From the NCBI RefSeq assembly GCF_001458195.1, contig NZ_CYPU01000071.1, forward strand, positions 186,001-250,000: 64,000 nt of DNA, written 5' to 3'. A model generated the notes under the pieces. That model had not been told where the DNA came from. It did not search any database and saw only the letters and a program-made list of their open reading frames with translations. Source of the stretch: Ruegeria atlantica (GTDB lineage: Bacteria > Pseudomonadota > Alphaproteobacteria > Rhodobacterales > Rhodobacteraceae). Of this stretch, positions 45,183 to 53,152 are shown one piece after another. How positions within the stretch are numbered: the stretch's first letter is position 1; each line of letters opens with the position of its first letter. The position numbers were made by a program, and so were the translations under genes.

Positions 45183-46241
45183 GTGACTGGTACAGGGGAA
45201 GAAACGCTTCCGCCCATCTCATGGGTGCAAATGTACAAGTTGCGGCTAAAACGGCAGCGATTGTTGTGGCGGTCCTTTCGCAGCCGCCATCAATTGTCCA
45301 GTCTGAGCGACCGCACGGCGAACATCATACCTAGTGGTATTCTGGCCTTCACCACGCTGCGCAATGAAATCACCCGCCTGCCCTGGTTCCTGCGCCATTA
45401 TCGTGCATTGGGGGTTGATCACTTTCTGATCGTCGACAACGACAGCGACGATGGCTCGGTGCCCTTTCTCAGGAAACAGCCGGACGTGTCACTGTGGCAG
45501 ACCCGGGACAGCTATCGCATGTCGCGCTATGGGCTGGATTGGCTGACTTGGTTGCAAATGTGCTATGGGCACCACCACTGGACTCTGATGGTCGATGCGG
45601 ATGAGTTGTTGATTTACCCCAATCATGACACCCGGCCCCTACCGGACCTGACGAAATGGTTAGATGATCAGGGACGTGTAGCGTTTGGCGCGCTGATGCT
45701 GGATCTTTATCCCAATGGCCCGCTGGGGGAACAAGGCTATGATCCTGAAAACGACCCGACCGAGGTGGTGAGTTGGTTTGATGCCGCCCCCTACCGCGCA
45801 CAACGGCAAAGCCCGCTGGGCAACCTTTGGGTGCAGGGCGGCGCGCGCGAGCGTATGTTCTTTGCCGACGCCCCACGCCGATCCCCGACGCTTAACAAAA
45901 TCCCGTTGGTCCGGTGGTCGCGGCGCTACGCCTATGTGAATTCGTGCCATTCCGCATTGCCACGACATCTGAACGCCAGTTACGGAGGGCCCGGCGGCAC
46001 AGCACCATCTGGTGTTTTGTTGCACACCAAATTCCTGCCCGAAGTTGTGGAAAAATCAAAGATCGAGAAAGAGCGCCGGCAACACTTTCACGATCCCGAA
46101 CAGTTTGCAGACTACTATGACGGCATCACGGATCGCCCCGCCATGTGGGCGCCAGAGTCCAAGCGATACACCGGTTGGAACTCATTGCAGCAACTGGGTC
46201 TGATGGGAACAATTGATTGGGAAAGCCACAACTCAAACTAA
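45183..46241 (+). CDS. Glycosyltransferase family 2-type protein (Glyco_tranf_2_4-like), copy 1
   Basis: A 352-residue transferase. The GT-A-type core is seen in GILAFTTLRNEITRLPWFLR, FLIVDNDSDDGSVPFLRKQP and MVDADELLIYPNHDTRPLPD, where D-A-D-E is the metal-binding motif. This arrangement (R-N-E, V-D-N-x-S-x-D-G-S, D-x-D-E) marks the Glyco_tranf_2_4 group. A paralogue of the gene at 46353. The start is taken as GTG 45183; ATG 45231 would give a shorter protein. No membrane helix is evident, so it is probably cytosolic. Donor and acceptor are unknown. Confidence 0.8.
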   Translation: MTGTGEETLPPISWVQMYKLRLKRQRLLWRSFRSRHQLSSLSDRTANIIPSGILAFTTLRNEITRLPWFLRHYRALGVDHFLIVDNDSDDGSVPFLRKQPDVSLWQTRDSYRMSRYGLDWLTWLQMCYGHHHWTLMVDADELLIYPNHDTRPLPDLTKWLDDQGRVAFGALMLDLYPNGPLGEQGYDPENDPTEVVSWFDAAPYRAQRQSPLGNLWVQGGARERMFFADAPRRSPTLNKIPLVRWSRRYAYVNSCHSALPRHLNASYGGPGGTAPSGVLLHTKFLPEVVEKSKIEKERRQHFHDPEQFADYYDGITDRPAMWAPESKRYTGWNSLQQLGLMGTIDWESHNSN

Positions 46242-46352
46242 CGGTTTTTAAAGTCGTTGCTTCGAAAGATGGAAAAATGGCATAAAACGGCAATTGTCCG
46301 GTACCACTCTGGCTTGTAAAGGCTCCGGGCACGCTCGCGTAAATAACAAAGG

Positions 46353-47375
46353 TTGGGCAGTCGCGTGGGCCTATTGGATTCATACCGAATGAGATTGCGG
46401 CGTAAGCGCCGTTTATTGCGTTGCCTTCGAAAGCGGCGCGACCTTGTTCCCGTTTCCGTAAATACAAATTCGATAACACGGAAAGACGTCCTGCTAGTCA
46501 GCGTCATACGGAATGAGAAAATTCGCCTGCCGTATTTTCTGACCTACTACCGGCAGCTGGGCATCAACCATTTTCTGTTCGTTGATAACGCCAGCAATGA
46601 CGGATCACTGGAATATCTGGCGGGTCAACCCGATGTGTCGGTCTGGCGCGCTGATGCAAGCTATAGACGTGCGTCGTTTGGGGTGGACTGGACAAACTAT
46701 CTGTTGCGCAAATATGCGCACCGCCACTGGGTTCTGACCGTCGACCCGGACGAATTCTTCATCTATCCATTCTGCGATACCCGGCCGATCCGCGCCCTGA
46801 CTGACTGGCTGGACGGCTGCGCCGTGCGCAGCTTCAGTGCAATGCTGATCGACATGTATCCCGAAGGGCCGGTCGAAGACGCCATCTATTCCGAGGGGCA
46901 AAACCCGTTCGAAATCGCCAAATGGTTTGATGCAGGAAATTATACGATCACAAAGAACCCGACATACGGAAATCTCTGGATTCAAGGCGGACCCCGCGCG
47001 CGCGTGTTCTTTAAGGACACGCCGAAAAAAGCGCCTGCGCTGAACAAGATTCCGTTGGTGAAATGGGACAAGCGCTATGTCTATGTCAGCTCGACCCATG
47101 CGCTGCTGCCACGCGGGTTGAACAAGGTGTTTGATGAATGGGGTGGCGAAAAAACAAGCGGTGCGTTGTTGCACGCCAAACTCATCAGCACACTGGGCGA
47201 GAAGGCCCAGGAAGAGATGGAGCGCGGCCAGCATTACCGCAGCTCTGGGGAATATCGCGCCTATGCCGAACATTTGGCAGACATGCCCGAGTTCTGGTGC
47301 GACAAGTCCGAAGCTTATATCAACTGGCGACAACTTGAGATTTTAGGCCTCATGTCAAAAGGAAACTGGGCATGA
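46353..47375 (+). CDS. Glycosyltransferase family 2-type protein (Glyco_tranf_2_4-like), copy 2
   Basis: A 340-residue paralogue of the upstream gene. Shared motifs: VIRNEKIRLPYFLTYYRQLG, FLFVDNASNDGSLEYLAGQP, TVDPDEFFIYPFCDTRP (D-P-D-E), NPTYGNLWIQGGPRARVFF and PALNKIPLVKWDKRYVYVSS. The N-terminal Arg-rich segment (RMRLRRKRRLLRCLRKRR) resembles that of copy 1, so tandem duplication is the simplest explanation. The start is uncertain: TTG 46353 or GTG 46365, both with weak ribosome sites. The stop overlaps the next gene by ATGA. Confidence 0.78.
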   Translation: MGSRVGLLDSYRMRLRRKRRLLRCLRKRRDLVPVSVNTNSITRKDVLLVSVIRNEKIRLPYFLTYYRQLGINHFLFVDNASNDGSLEYLAGQPDVSVWRADASYRRASFGVDWTNYLLRKYAHRHWVLTVDPDEFFIYPFCDTRPIRALTDWLDGCAVRSFSAMLIDMYPEGPVEDAIYSEGQNPFEIAKWFDAGNYTITKNPTYGNLWIQGGPRARVFFKDTPKKAPALNKIPLVKWDKRYVYVSSTHALLPRGLNKVFDEWGGEKTSGALLHAKLISTLGEKAQEEMERGQHYRSSGEYRAYAEHLADMPEFWCDKSEAYINWRQLEILGLMSKGNWA

Positions 47376-49072
47376 GCAATCTGGGCATCATTATGCTGGT
47401 TCACACCGCGCTGAACCGTGCCGGGCAAGTGGCCCGCCACTGGACGTCTTCGGGGTGCCCGGTGGTGATCCATGTGGACCGCAAGGTGCCAAACAAGGTC
47501 TATGCGGAATTCGTTGCCGCCTGTGCGAATGACCCGCTGATCCGGTTTTCTGACCGTCATGTCTGCAACTGGGGTGGGTGGGGCATCGTTGCCGCCTCGC
47601 AATCTGCCGCCGCACTGATGCTTGAGACATTTCCCGATGTCCGCCATGTTTTCCTGACTTCGGGGTCCTGTCTTCCTTTGCGGCCAGTGGATGAACTGGT
47701 CAATTACCTCTCGGACAGGCCGCGCGTGGATTTCATTGAAAGCGCCACTACCTCTGATGTGAGCTGGACCATCGGAGGCTTGGATCAGGAACGCTTTACC
47801 CTGAGATTTCCGTTCTCGTGGCGCAAGAACCGCAAACTGTTTGACGCCTATGTGAAACTGCAACGCGCGTTGCGCATTCGACGCCACATACCCGAAGGGC
47901 TTGTGCCGCATATGGGTAGCCAGTGGTGGTGTCTGACCCGCCAAACTCTGTCGGCCATATTGCAGGATCCAAAACGCGAGACCTATGATCGGTATTTTCG
48001 GCGCGTCTGGATACCTGACGAAAGCTACTTCCAGACGCTAGCGCGCCTGTATTCCACCCATATCGAAAGCCGGTCTCTGACACTGTCCAAGTTCGACTAT
48101 CAGGGTCGTCCGCATATTTTCTATGACGATCACCTGCAGCTACTGCGCAGGTCCGACTGTTTTGTTGCCCGCAAAGCCTGGCCTAACGCGGATCGCCTGT
48201 ATCAAGCCTTTCTAACCGATCAGGCCGGCGCCATGAAACCCACAGAGCCCAACCCAAGCAAAATTGACCGGGTGTTTTCCAAAGCGGTCGAACGGCGCAC
48301 ACGTGGGCGTGACGGGTTGTACATGCAAAGCCGGTTTCCACGGCACGGCAACGAAAACGGGCTGACGTCCTCTCCGTATTCGGTTTTTCAGGGCTTTTCC
48401 GAAGTGTTCGAAGATTTTGAACCCTGGTTGAGCAACATCACCGGCGCGCGTATCCACGGGCATCTGTTTCACCCGAAGCGCGCTGAATTCGCTGGAGGAG
48501 AAACCATCGTCAACGGCGGCCTCAGCGATTGCGCAAAGCTGCGGGACTACAACCCAACGGCTTTCCTTTCGAACCTGATCTGGAACACGCGCGGCGAAAA
48601 ACAGTGTTTTCAGTTCGGCCCCGCGGACACGCAAGAAATCAACTGGCTTCTGGCTCGGGACAAGAATGCGCTGATTTCAGTCATAACCGGGGCCTGGGCG
48701 ATTCCGCTGTTTCGATCAAACCTAAACTTTGCCGATATCCGCGCCGAGGCCGCGCGGCTGCAGCAGATCGAAACCAAGCAACTGGAAATCCTGTCTTCTG
48801 TCTGGACCAAGGCGCGGGTTCGCAAGTGGACACTGGCAGAATTCGTTGAATCTCCGGTCGAGCCATTGCAGACCGCGGTCGAGGATACCGGAACCACCCA
48901 AACCAGCCACCTGACCGAAGCACCAAAAATGGTGGATCTGTCAGGGTTCGGACAGTTCCTGCAAAACCTAAAGAACCAGGGGATGCACCCTTATCTGATG
49001 GGCGATTTCCCACCGGATGACAGTTTTGCCGACCGGGTCCGGCCATATCGAAAACCCTATCTGGTGCAGTAA
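47372..49072 (+). CDS. Beta-1,6-N-acetylglucosaminyltransferase-like (GT14/Branch) protein with C-terminal DUF5928-type region
   Basis: A 566-residue protein. The first 260 residues form a GT14 Branch-type domain: IIMLVHTALNRAGQVARHW, PVVIHVDRKVPNKVYAEF, HVFLTSGSCLPLRPVDELVN and QWWCLTRQTLSAIL, where S-G-S-C-L-P-L resembles the S-G-x-D-x-P-L signature of core-2/I-branching and xylosyltransferases. The remaining 300 residues are a separate region I associate with the DUF5928 found fused to such enzymes in Rhodobacteraceae. It is coupled to copy 2 by ATGA and ends six bases before the sulfotransferase gene. Donor specificity is unproven. Confidence 0.75.
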   Translation: MSNLGIIMLVHTALNRAGQVARHWTSSGCPVVIHVDRKVPNKVYAEFVAACANDPLIRFSDRHVCNWGGWGIVAASQSAAALMLETFPDVRHVFLTSGSCLPLRPVDELVNYLSDRPRVDFIESATTSDVSWTIGGLDQERFTLRFPFSWRKNRKLFDAYVKLQRALRIRRHIPEGLVPHMGSQWWCLTRQTLSAILQDPKRETYDRYFRRVWIPDESYFQTLARLYSTHIESRSLTLSKFDYQGRPHIFYDDHLQLLRRSDCFVARKAWPNADRLYQAFLTDQAGAMKPTEPNPSKIDRVFSKAVERRTRGRDGLYMQSRFPRHGNENGLTSSPYSVFQGFSEVFEDFEPWLSNITGARIHGHLFHPKRAEFAGGETIVNGGLSDCAKLRDYNPTAFLSNLIWNTRGEKQCFQFGPADTQEINWLLARDKNALISVITGAWAIPLFRSNLNFADIRAEAARLQQIETKQLEILSSVWTKARVRKWTLAEFVESPVEPLQTAVEDTGTTQTSHLTEAPKMVDLSGFGQFLQNLKNQGMHPYLMGDFPPDDSFADRVRPYRKPYLVQ

Positions 49073-49078
49073 AGATAA

Positions 49079-50524
49079 ATGACGCCCCAATTTGACTATT
49101 TTATCATTCTTGCAGCCATGCGGACCGGTTCCAACCTGCTTGAGGCGAACCTGAACGCCATCGAAGGGGTCACCAGCTATGGCGAGGCGTTCAATCCCCA
49201 TTTCATCGGGCGCTTAAAATCCGACACTCTGCTGGGCATCTCGGTGGAAGAGCGGGATCGTAACCCTTCCACATTGCTTGAGGCAATCCGGCAGGCACCA
49301 GGGGAACTGAACGGGTTTCGCCTTTTTCAGGGACATGATCCACGTGTGTTAGAGCCAGCTTTGGGCGATCCGCGCTGCGCCAAGATCATTCTGACCCGAA
49401 ACCCTCTGGACAGCTTCATCTCGTTGAAGATTGCGCGCGAAACCAAGCAGTGGCAGCTGAAAAATATCAAGCGTCGTCGCGAAGCGCGGGTTGAGTTCGA
49501 TGCCGAAGCGTTCATGAAATACCTGAACCGGCAGCATGAATACCACCTGATGCTGTCGCAGCGTTTGCAGCAAAGCGGCCAGACCCCATTTTACATTGCC
49601 TATGAAGACCTGAACCAGGTGCACCTTCTGAATGGTCTTGCCGCCTGGTTGGGTGTGTCAGGCAGGCTGTCGGCGATCGACGAAACACTCAAACCGCAAA
49701 ACCCCGAGCCGGCGCTGGCGAAAGTGACGAACCCCGATGAGTTGGAGCAGGCGTTGTCACAGATCGACAGCTTCAACCTGCACAGCACTCCGAATTTCGA
49801 ACCACGCCGACGTCCATTGGTTGCGAATTACGTTGCCGCACCAAAGACACCGCTGATGTACATGCCCATCCGCGGGGGAATGGAAAGTCCGGTAACAAGG
49901 TGGATGGCCGCGCTGGACCATGTTGATGTCGAGCAATTGCTGACCAATCAGAACAGGAAACAGACGCGTCAGTGGTTTCTTTCCAATCCCGGGCATCGAA
50001 AGTTCGCCGTGCTGCAACACCCATTGGCGCGCGCGCATCGGGCCTTTTGCAGACATATCCTCAACACAGGTTCCGGCGCCTATCCGAAAATCCGACACGT
50101 CCTGCGCAACCGGTTAAAGATTCCGATCCCCGGACAATTGCGTGATGGCAATTACCCGGTTGAGCAGCATTACGAGGCGTTTTCCGCTTTCCTGACATTC
50201 CTGCGCCAGAATCTTGCCCTACAGACCGCCATACGCGTGGATGCGGCATGGTGCAGTCAGTCGCAGGCCCTTGAGGGGATGGCGCCCTTCGCATTGCCCG
50301 ACCTGATCCTGAGGGAGGATGAGGTCACGACAGCCCTGCCCGACCTGGCGCGCCGGATGGGGCACAGCACACCGCCCCTACCCGAACTCAGTGAACCGGA
50401 TTCCCCGTTCACTCTGGCTGAGATTTATGACGACAAACTGGAAACGCTAGCCGCCCAGGCCTACCAGCGTGACTATATGAAGTTCGGATTTGAGTCTTGG
50501 AAACCGATTAGGGGCGCAGAGTAA
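49079..50524 (+). CDS. Tandem-domain sulfotransferase (Stf0/NodH-like N-domain, sulfotransferase-2-like C-domain)
   Basis: A 481-residue protein. Residues 7-235 form a PAPS-dependent sulfotransferase: the 5'-phosphosulfate loop AAMRTGSNLLEANL at 12-25 and the 3'-phosphate-binding ILTRNPLDSFISLKIARETK at 104-123, as in NodH/Stf0. Residues 258-440 look like a second, divergent sulfotransferase domain (MYMPIRGGMESPVTRWM, then VLQHPLARAHRAFCRHIL), as in the family-2 transferases. It follows the GT14 gene by six bases, so it probably sulfates the same glycan. The 3' end overlaps the convergent L,D-transpeptidase gene by 17 bases. Confidence 0.82.
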   Translation: MTPQFDYFIILAAMRTGSNLLEANLNAIEGVTSYGEAFNPHFIGRLKSDTLLGISVEERDRNPSTLLEAIRQAPGELNGFRLFQGHDPRVLEPALGDPRCAKIILTRNPLDSFISLKIARETKQWQLKNIKRRREARVEFDAEAFMKYLNRQHEYHLMLSQRLQQSGQTPFYIAYEDLNQVHLLNGLAAWLGVSGRLSAIDETLKPQNPEPALAKVTNPDELEQALSQIDSFNLHSTPNFEPRRRPLVANYVAAPKTPLMYMPIRGGMESPVTRWMAALDHVDVEQLLTNQNRKQTRQWFLSNPGHRKFAVLQHPLARAHRAFCRHILNTGSGAYPKIRHVLRNRLKIPIPGQLRDGNYPVEQHYEAFSAFLTFLRQNLALQTAIRVDAAWCSQSQALEGMAPFALPDLILREDEVTTALPDLARRMGHSTPPLPELSEPDSPFTLAEIYDDKLETLAAQAYQRDYMKFGFESWKPIRGAE

Positions 50525-51026
50525 TCAGCGTTCCCCGGTTTACCATTGAATAGATCTCTTCGATCTCGTCATTCTTGACGGCGATGCAACCCGCAGTCCA
50601 ATCTAACGTCTTTTTGGCGCGCTTACGCTCTTTGCGACGGTTCGGTTGTCCGTGGATAAAGATATCGCCGCCGGGATCGACACCCATGGCCTTCGCCTTC
50701 GCGACATCCTCAGAATTCGGGTACGAGATCCCCAGCGACAGATGATAACGGCTATTGGGATTGCGCCGATCGATCAGATAGCTGCCTTCCGGCGTACGCC
50801 CATCACCGCGCTTGGCTTTGGTGCCGTTGGGCGCAAATCCAAGATCAACCTTGTATTCTTTCAGGATCTTATCATTGTGCAGAAGATATAGTTTCCGCGA
50901 GCCCTTGTTGATGACCAGAGAGGTCACTTCGGGTCCGTTGTAAGTTAGAATTCTGGGGTTGGCCGAGGCACAAGCTGAGAGGCTCAGCGTTGCCATTGCA
51001 CCCAATCCAAATGCTCGACGATCCAT
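50508..51026 (-). CDS. L,D-transpeptidase (YkuD) lipoprotein
   Basis: A 172-residue exported enzyme. The N-terminus (MDRRAFGLGAMATLSLSACAS) is a twin-arginine-like or Sec lipoprotein signal with a lipobox LSAC. The YkuD domain (residues 35-172) has the catalytic motif HGQPN ... DWTAGCIAVKN, in which the Cys attacks the donor peptide and H-G/T-x-G-C are conserved. Such enzymes make 3-3 murein cross-links or attach lipoproteins to the wall. Start is ATG 51026, with GCAGG upstream; GTG 51032 is possible. Confidence 0.9.
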   Translation of the reverse strand: MDRRAFGLGAMATLSLSACASANPRILTYNGPEVTSLVINKGSRKLYLLHNDKILKEYKVDLGFAPNGTKAKRGDGRTPEGSYLIDRRNPNSRYHLSLGISYPNSEDVAKAKAMGVDPGGDIFIHGQPNRRKERKRAKKTLDWTAGCIAVKNDEIEEIYSMVNRGTLITLRP

Positions 51027-51083
51027 GTTCACTGCCTGCTGCTCTTTTTTTCTGTATTATGCCAGAAAATGTGAAAACTGAAA

Positions 51084-51869
51084 TCACTTTTTGATGTTTT
51101 GCTGCTCTGTCAGGCGACGTTCGATGCTTTCAAGCCGCTCCAGCACTTCGTCACGATAGGCATCGGTTTTGACTTCGTCTTCGGCATGGTGCGCGTCTTG
51201 CATCGAATTCACGATCAGACCAACCAGCAGGTTTACTACCGCAAAAGTGGTCACCATGATGAATGGCACAAAGAACAGCCAGGCGTAAGGATAGATCTCC
51301 ATCACCGGGCGCACGATCCCCATGGACCAGCTTTCCAGCGTCATGATCTGAAACAGTGTGTAGGCAGACAGGCCCAGATCGCCGAACCAGTCCGGGAAGG
51401 TCTGCGAGAACAGTTTGGTTGAAATCACCGCACCGATGTAAAACAGGATCGCCATAAGAAGGAACACGCTGGCCATGCCAGGCAAGGCCGAAATAAACCC
51501 TTCGACCACGCGGCGCAGGCGTGGCGCGACCGAGATGACACGCAGAACCCGCAAAATCCGCAATGCCCGCAGCACCGACAGACCGGACCCACCCGGTACA
51601 AGAGCAATGCCGACAATCACAAAATCAAAGACATTCCAGCCGTTGGTAAAAAACCTGCGCCCTGTAGCCAGCAGTTTAATCGCAATTTCAACAACGAAAA
51701 TGGTCAGGCAAAGGCTATCCAGTGTTACGATCAATGGACCTGCAATTTCCATAAGGGTGGGTGATGTCTCCGTCCCCAGCAGCACGGCGTTGAAGATGAT
51801 GACACCGGTAATGAACTTCCCGAAAGCTGGTGCTTCGATAAGGGTCAGCAGGCGTTGTGTGATCCCCAT
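51084..51869 (-). CDS. Bacterial voltage-gated sodium channel (NavBac type)
   Basis: A 261-residue single-domain channel with six transmembrane segments. The S4 voltage sensor is LRALRILRVLRVISVAPRLR, with Arg every third residue. The selectivity filter TLESWSM lies between the pore helices and equals that of NavSp1 from Silicibacter (Ruegeria) pomeroyi. The C-terminus ends in a charged coiled-coil-like helix (VLERLESIERRLTEQQNI) that tetramerises the channel. AGGAG lies eight bases before ATG 51869. Probably linked to Na+ homeostasis or motility in a marine organism. Confidence 0.94.
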   Translation of the reverse strand: MGITQRLLTLIEAPAFGKFITGVIIFNAVLLGTETSPTLMEIAGPLIVTLDSLCLTIFVVEIAIKLLATGRRFFTNGWNVFDFVIVGIALVPGGSGLSVLRALRILRVLRVISVAPRLRRVVEGFISALPGMASVFLLMAILFYIGAVISTKLFSQTFPDWFGDLGLSAYTLFQIMTLESWSMGIVRPVMEIYPYAWLFFVPFIMVTTFAVVNLLVGLIVNSMQDAHHAEDEVKTDAYRDEVLERLESIERRLTEQQNIKK

Positions 51870-51890
51870 TCGGGTAGTCTCCTGTAAGTC

Positions 51891-53114
51891 TTAAGGGTTC
51901 AGGGTGAACCGTGCCGCAAGTTCGGTGTGTGACGACCATCGAAATTGGTCAACAACCTGTACCCATTCAAGGGTGTAGCCCGCATTAACAAGAATTTTCG
52001 CATCGCGGGCGAAGGTCACCGGGTTGCAGGACACATAAGCAATCACCGGGCGCAGGGCCTGCGCCAGTTCGGTCACTTGCGCCTCGGCCCCGGCGCGTGG
52101 CGGGTCGATCACCACAGCATCAAAAGACTTTAGCTCATCCGGCATCAGCGGTCGCCGAAACAGGTCCCGTGCCTCGGTCGTTATCCGTTTGAGGCCCTGC
52201 GCCCTGCGCCACCCCTGATCCAGCGCTTGCGTCATCGCTGCTTCGCCCTCAACGGCGTGAACTTCGGCCCCCTCTGCCAGAGGCAAAGAGAATGTGCCGC
52301 TGCCAGCAAACAGATCCACAACGCGCTTGGAACCACCCACAGCTTCGGAAACCGCCTTTAGTAGAGCCTGTTCTCCGTCTTTTGTCGCCTGTAGAAACGC
52401 GCCGGGCGGCGGAACAACATTTGCCTGACCAAAACGCTGAACGGGTGGCTGGCGCATGGCAATTACTTCACCATCCCAGCTGAGCCGGGCAAGACCGTTT
52501 TTCTCGGTCGCTTGTGCCAAAGTCAGCTCTAGCGGGCCGTCCAGCGGTTTGCCGCCTTTGACCGCCACATCAAGCCCGGCTTCGGACAAGGTTAGCGTCA
52601 CCGCCAACACCCCTTTACGGCTGCCACCCAGAACCGCCAGTGCTTCGGCCACCGGAATGGCCGCGATCAGGGCCGGGTCGAGCAAATGGCAATCCGGGAT
52701 CTTGGTGATCGTGTCTGACGCGCGGCCATGGAAACCGGCCAGAGTGCCCTTTTTGGTCCGTCGTACCGCGATCGTCGCGCGACGGCGGGACCGTTCTGGC
52801 GACGTATGGATCGGGCGCATCGACGCCTCCAACCCCTGCGCGGCCAGCGCGGTACGCACCACTTCGACCTTCCAATCCGCAACGAATCCATCTGCCGCGT
52901 GCTGCAACTGGCATCCACCACAGGATTTGTAGTGACGACACGGTGCCTTGACCCGCTGATCCGAGGGCGTCTCGACACGGATATCTGTCAGAAATTGATC
53001 CAGCAGCGTGCCGCTGACGACCTCATCCGGCAAGGTGCGCGGAGCGTAAACGGGGCCATCAGCGATGCCGTCGCCTTGATGACCAAGGCGGGTAATGGTG
53101 TAGGTTTGCGTCAT
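51891..53114 (-). CDS. 23S rRNA (uracil-5-)-methyltransferase, RlmD/RumA-like
   Basis: A 407-residue SAM-dependent m5U methyltransferase. The N-terminal TRAM-like segment (MTQTYTITRLGHQGDGIADG) precedes the iron-sulfur motif CRHYKSCGGCQLQH, then the SAM site VVDLFAGSGTFSLPLAEGAE, the VIDPPRAG motif and the catalytic SCNPVTFARDAKIL. This is the RumA/RlmC/RlmD/TrmA superfamily; position and Fe-S signature fit RlmD-type, but the target uridine cannot be deduced. ATG 53114 gives the family start; the longer frame to 53147 is doubtful. It lies 38 bases after the ABC exporter gene. Confidence 0.88.
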   Translation of the reverse strand: MTQTYTITRLGHQGDGIADGPVYAPRTLPDEVVSGTLLDQFLTDIRVETPSDQRVKAPCRHYKSCGGCQLQHAADGFVADWKVEVVRTALAAQGLEASMRPIHTSPERSRRRATIAVRRTKKGTLAGFHGRASDTITKIPDCHLLDPALIAAIPVAEALAVLGGSRKGVLAVTLTLSEAGLDVAVKGGKPLDGPLELTLAQATEKNGLARLSWDGEVIAMRQPPVQRFGQANVVPPPGAFLQATKDGEQALLKAVSEAVGGSKRVVDLFAGSGTFSLPLAEGAEVHAVEGEAAMTQALDQGWRRAQGLKRITTEARDLFRRPLMPDELKSFDAVVIDPPRAGAEAQVTELAQALRPVIAYVSCNPVTFARDAKILVNAGYTLEWVQVVDQFRWSSHTELAARFTLNP

Positions 53115-53152
53115 GAGGGCCTGATACCGGGGCTTGGCCGGCAACAAAACCC

